This document shows, in pieces, positions 33,153-33,995 of a stretch of 33,995 nt of DNA. Both the position numbers and the translations under genes were made by a program. Below the pieces are notes generated by a model. That model did no database searches. It was given only the letters and a program-made list of their open reading frames with translations, and was not told the origin of the DNA. Each line of letters begins with the position of its first letter. The stretch's first letter is position 1. The DNA is from Bacteroidales bacterium (GTDB lineage Bacteria; Bacteroidota; Bacteroidia; Bacteroidales; Bacteroidaceae): positions 1 to 33,995 of the forward strand of contig JAUMXY010000008.1 of NCBI GenBank assembly GCA_030528885.1, read 5' to 3'.

Positions 33153-33971
33153 TTATGCCAAGGCGATGTGCTTGGCTTCGATTTCTTCTTGAAGGAACAG
33201 GCTGGCGCATTCGCGAAATTTGGTGGGCGATTCGCTGGTGAAGTATTGGCAGGATTTGCCTAAGGTCAGTCTTTGGCTCATCTCGGGGTGGCGGGTCAGA
33301 TAGTCTTCGAGGCTCGCGGCGATGTAGTTGCCTTGGGAGATGACTTGTATGCCTTGGGGTATGTGTCGCCTGATTTTGTCGAGAAGCAGGGGGAAGTGGG
33401 TGCAGCCGAGGATGATGGTGTCGATGAGCGGGTCTTGGGCGAGGAGGCGTGAAAGAGAGTCTTGGACAAAATAGTCGGCTCCGGGTTTGTTGAACTCGTT
33501 GTTTTCAACAAGAGAGACCCACATGGGGCATGCTTGTCCCACGATGGTGCTTTCGGGATAGAGTTTCTCTATCTCCAGCTTGTATGATTCGGATTTGATG
33601 GTTCCCTCTGTTGCCAGCACGCCAATGTGCTTGGTGCGGGAGATTTGACCTACAGCTTCGACGGTAGGGCGTATGACACCGAGCACGCGGCGGTCGGGGG
33701 CAAAGAGGGGTAGGTATTGCTGCTGGATGGTGCGCAATGCCTTGGCGGATGCGGTGTTGCATCCAAGGATGATGAGCGGACAACCCAAGGAAAAGAGTTT
33801 CTTGACTGCTTGCAGGGTGAACTCGTAAACGACGTCGAAGGAGCGTGTGCCGTAGGGCGCGCGTGCATTGTCGCCAAGATAGATATAGTCGTATTGTGGC
33901 AGACGGTTGCGGATGCCTTCGAGTATGGTCAGTCCTCCGTAGCCAGAGTCAAAAACTCCGATGGGTCCCAT
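33153..33971 (-). CDS. murI: glutamate racemase
   Basis: Makes D-glutamate for peptidoglycan by cofactor-independent racemisation. The 272-residue protein has the N-terminal VFDSGYGGLTIL and YLGDNARAPYG motifs and the two catalytic cysteines, C71 in ILGCNTASAKALR and C191 in ILGCTHFPLLLDK. The size is normal. ATG at 33971 is close to the window end, so the promoter and upstream neighbour are out of view. Downstream it is followed by a palindromic array rather than by an obvious U-rich terminator. Confidence 0.96.
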   Translation of the reverse strand: MGPIGVFDSGYGGLTILEGIRNRLPQYDYIYLGDNARAPYGTRSFDVVYEFTLQAVKKLFSLGCPLIILGCNTASAKALRTIQQQYLPLFAPDRRVLGVIRPTVEAVGQISRTKHIGVLATEGTIKSESYKLEIEKLYPESTIVGQACPMWVSLVENNEFNKPGADYFVQDSLSRLLAQDPLIDTIILGCTHFPLLLDKIRRHIPQGIQVISQGNYIAASLEDYLTRHPEMSQRLTLGKSCQYFTSESPTKFRECASLFLQEEIEAKHIALA

Positions 33972-33995
33972 GTTGTCAGTTGTCTGTTGTCAGTT

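Noticed and set aside
33972..33995. TGTTGTCAGT direct repeat ahead of murI
   Set aside because: Two short copies at the window edge; extent cannot be judged.

Overview
The window looks like chromosomal DNA of a member of the Bacteroidota, most likely Prevotellaceae (Prevotella/Segatella-like). Three things point there. Most genes are preceded by a Bacteroidota promoter (TTTG or TTG, 19-20 bases, then TAnnTTTG) rather than by an E. coli-type promoter or a strong Shine-Dalgarno. The protein families (CE8 pectinesterase, GH3/GH43 enzymes, DUF4294, carboxynorspermidine synthase, viroplasmin-type RNase HI, PF09479-repeat protein with a Por-like tail) are typical of that group. Coding density and gene order are those of an ordinary core chromosome: there is no insertion sequence, prophage, CRISPR array or integrase.

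Layout. 1-2061: tail of a secreted repeat protein, then a secreted pectinesterase. 2218-4884: reverse rubrerythrin, rubredoxin, tRNA-dihydrouridine synthase and an outer-membrane beta-barrel protein, all rightward and closely spaced. 4999-9772: a KduD-like dehydrogenase, RNase HII, an exported protein with a long basic tail, and arginyl-tRNA synthetase. 9880-16369: a hemicellulose/arabinan block, with a GH3 enzyme rightward facing a two-gene GH43 operon leftward. 16795-18034: leftward DUF4294 plus SpoU methyltransferase pair. 18141-21707: mutS followed by a protein-kinase-fold gene that has lost catalytic residues. 21704-25065: leftward carboxynorspermidine synthase, recA and a YitT-family membrane protein. 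25526-26560: an AT-rich acyltransferase that looks foreign. 26889-29280: leftward RNase HI and PEP carboxykinase. 29667-29739: tRNA-Pro(CGG). 29989-33971: leftward K+/H+ antiporter, a lipoprotein and glutamate racemase.

The most unusual signal is non-coding. Five intergenic gaps hold compact palindromic arrays of two sequence-unrelated families. Family 1 (16674, 26705, 33000) uses 19-base modules built on ACCCCTCGGGT separated by exactly 4 bases. Family 2 (7636 and 12584) uses 17-base modules of the form AGGTnAGAsTCTnACCT separated by 6 or 7 bases. Four of the five arrays have three modules with a 23- or 24-base period and the same orientation pattern (one module, then two of opposite orientation); the fifth (16674) has two modules. 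The bases vary between copies while the pairing is kept. I do not recognise either family.

Other items worth a second look are the predicted pseudokinase behind mutS, a 121-base imperfect hairpin in front of the acyltransferase, two places where a terminator U-tract also supplies the -33 box of the next gene, and a relic of a secretion-signal tail beside the antiporter gene. Promoter and terminator calls rest on sequence pattern only.
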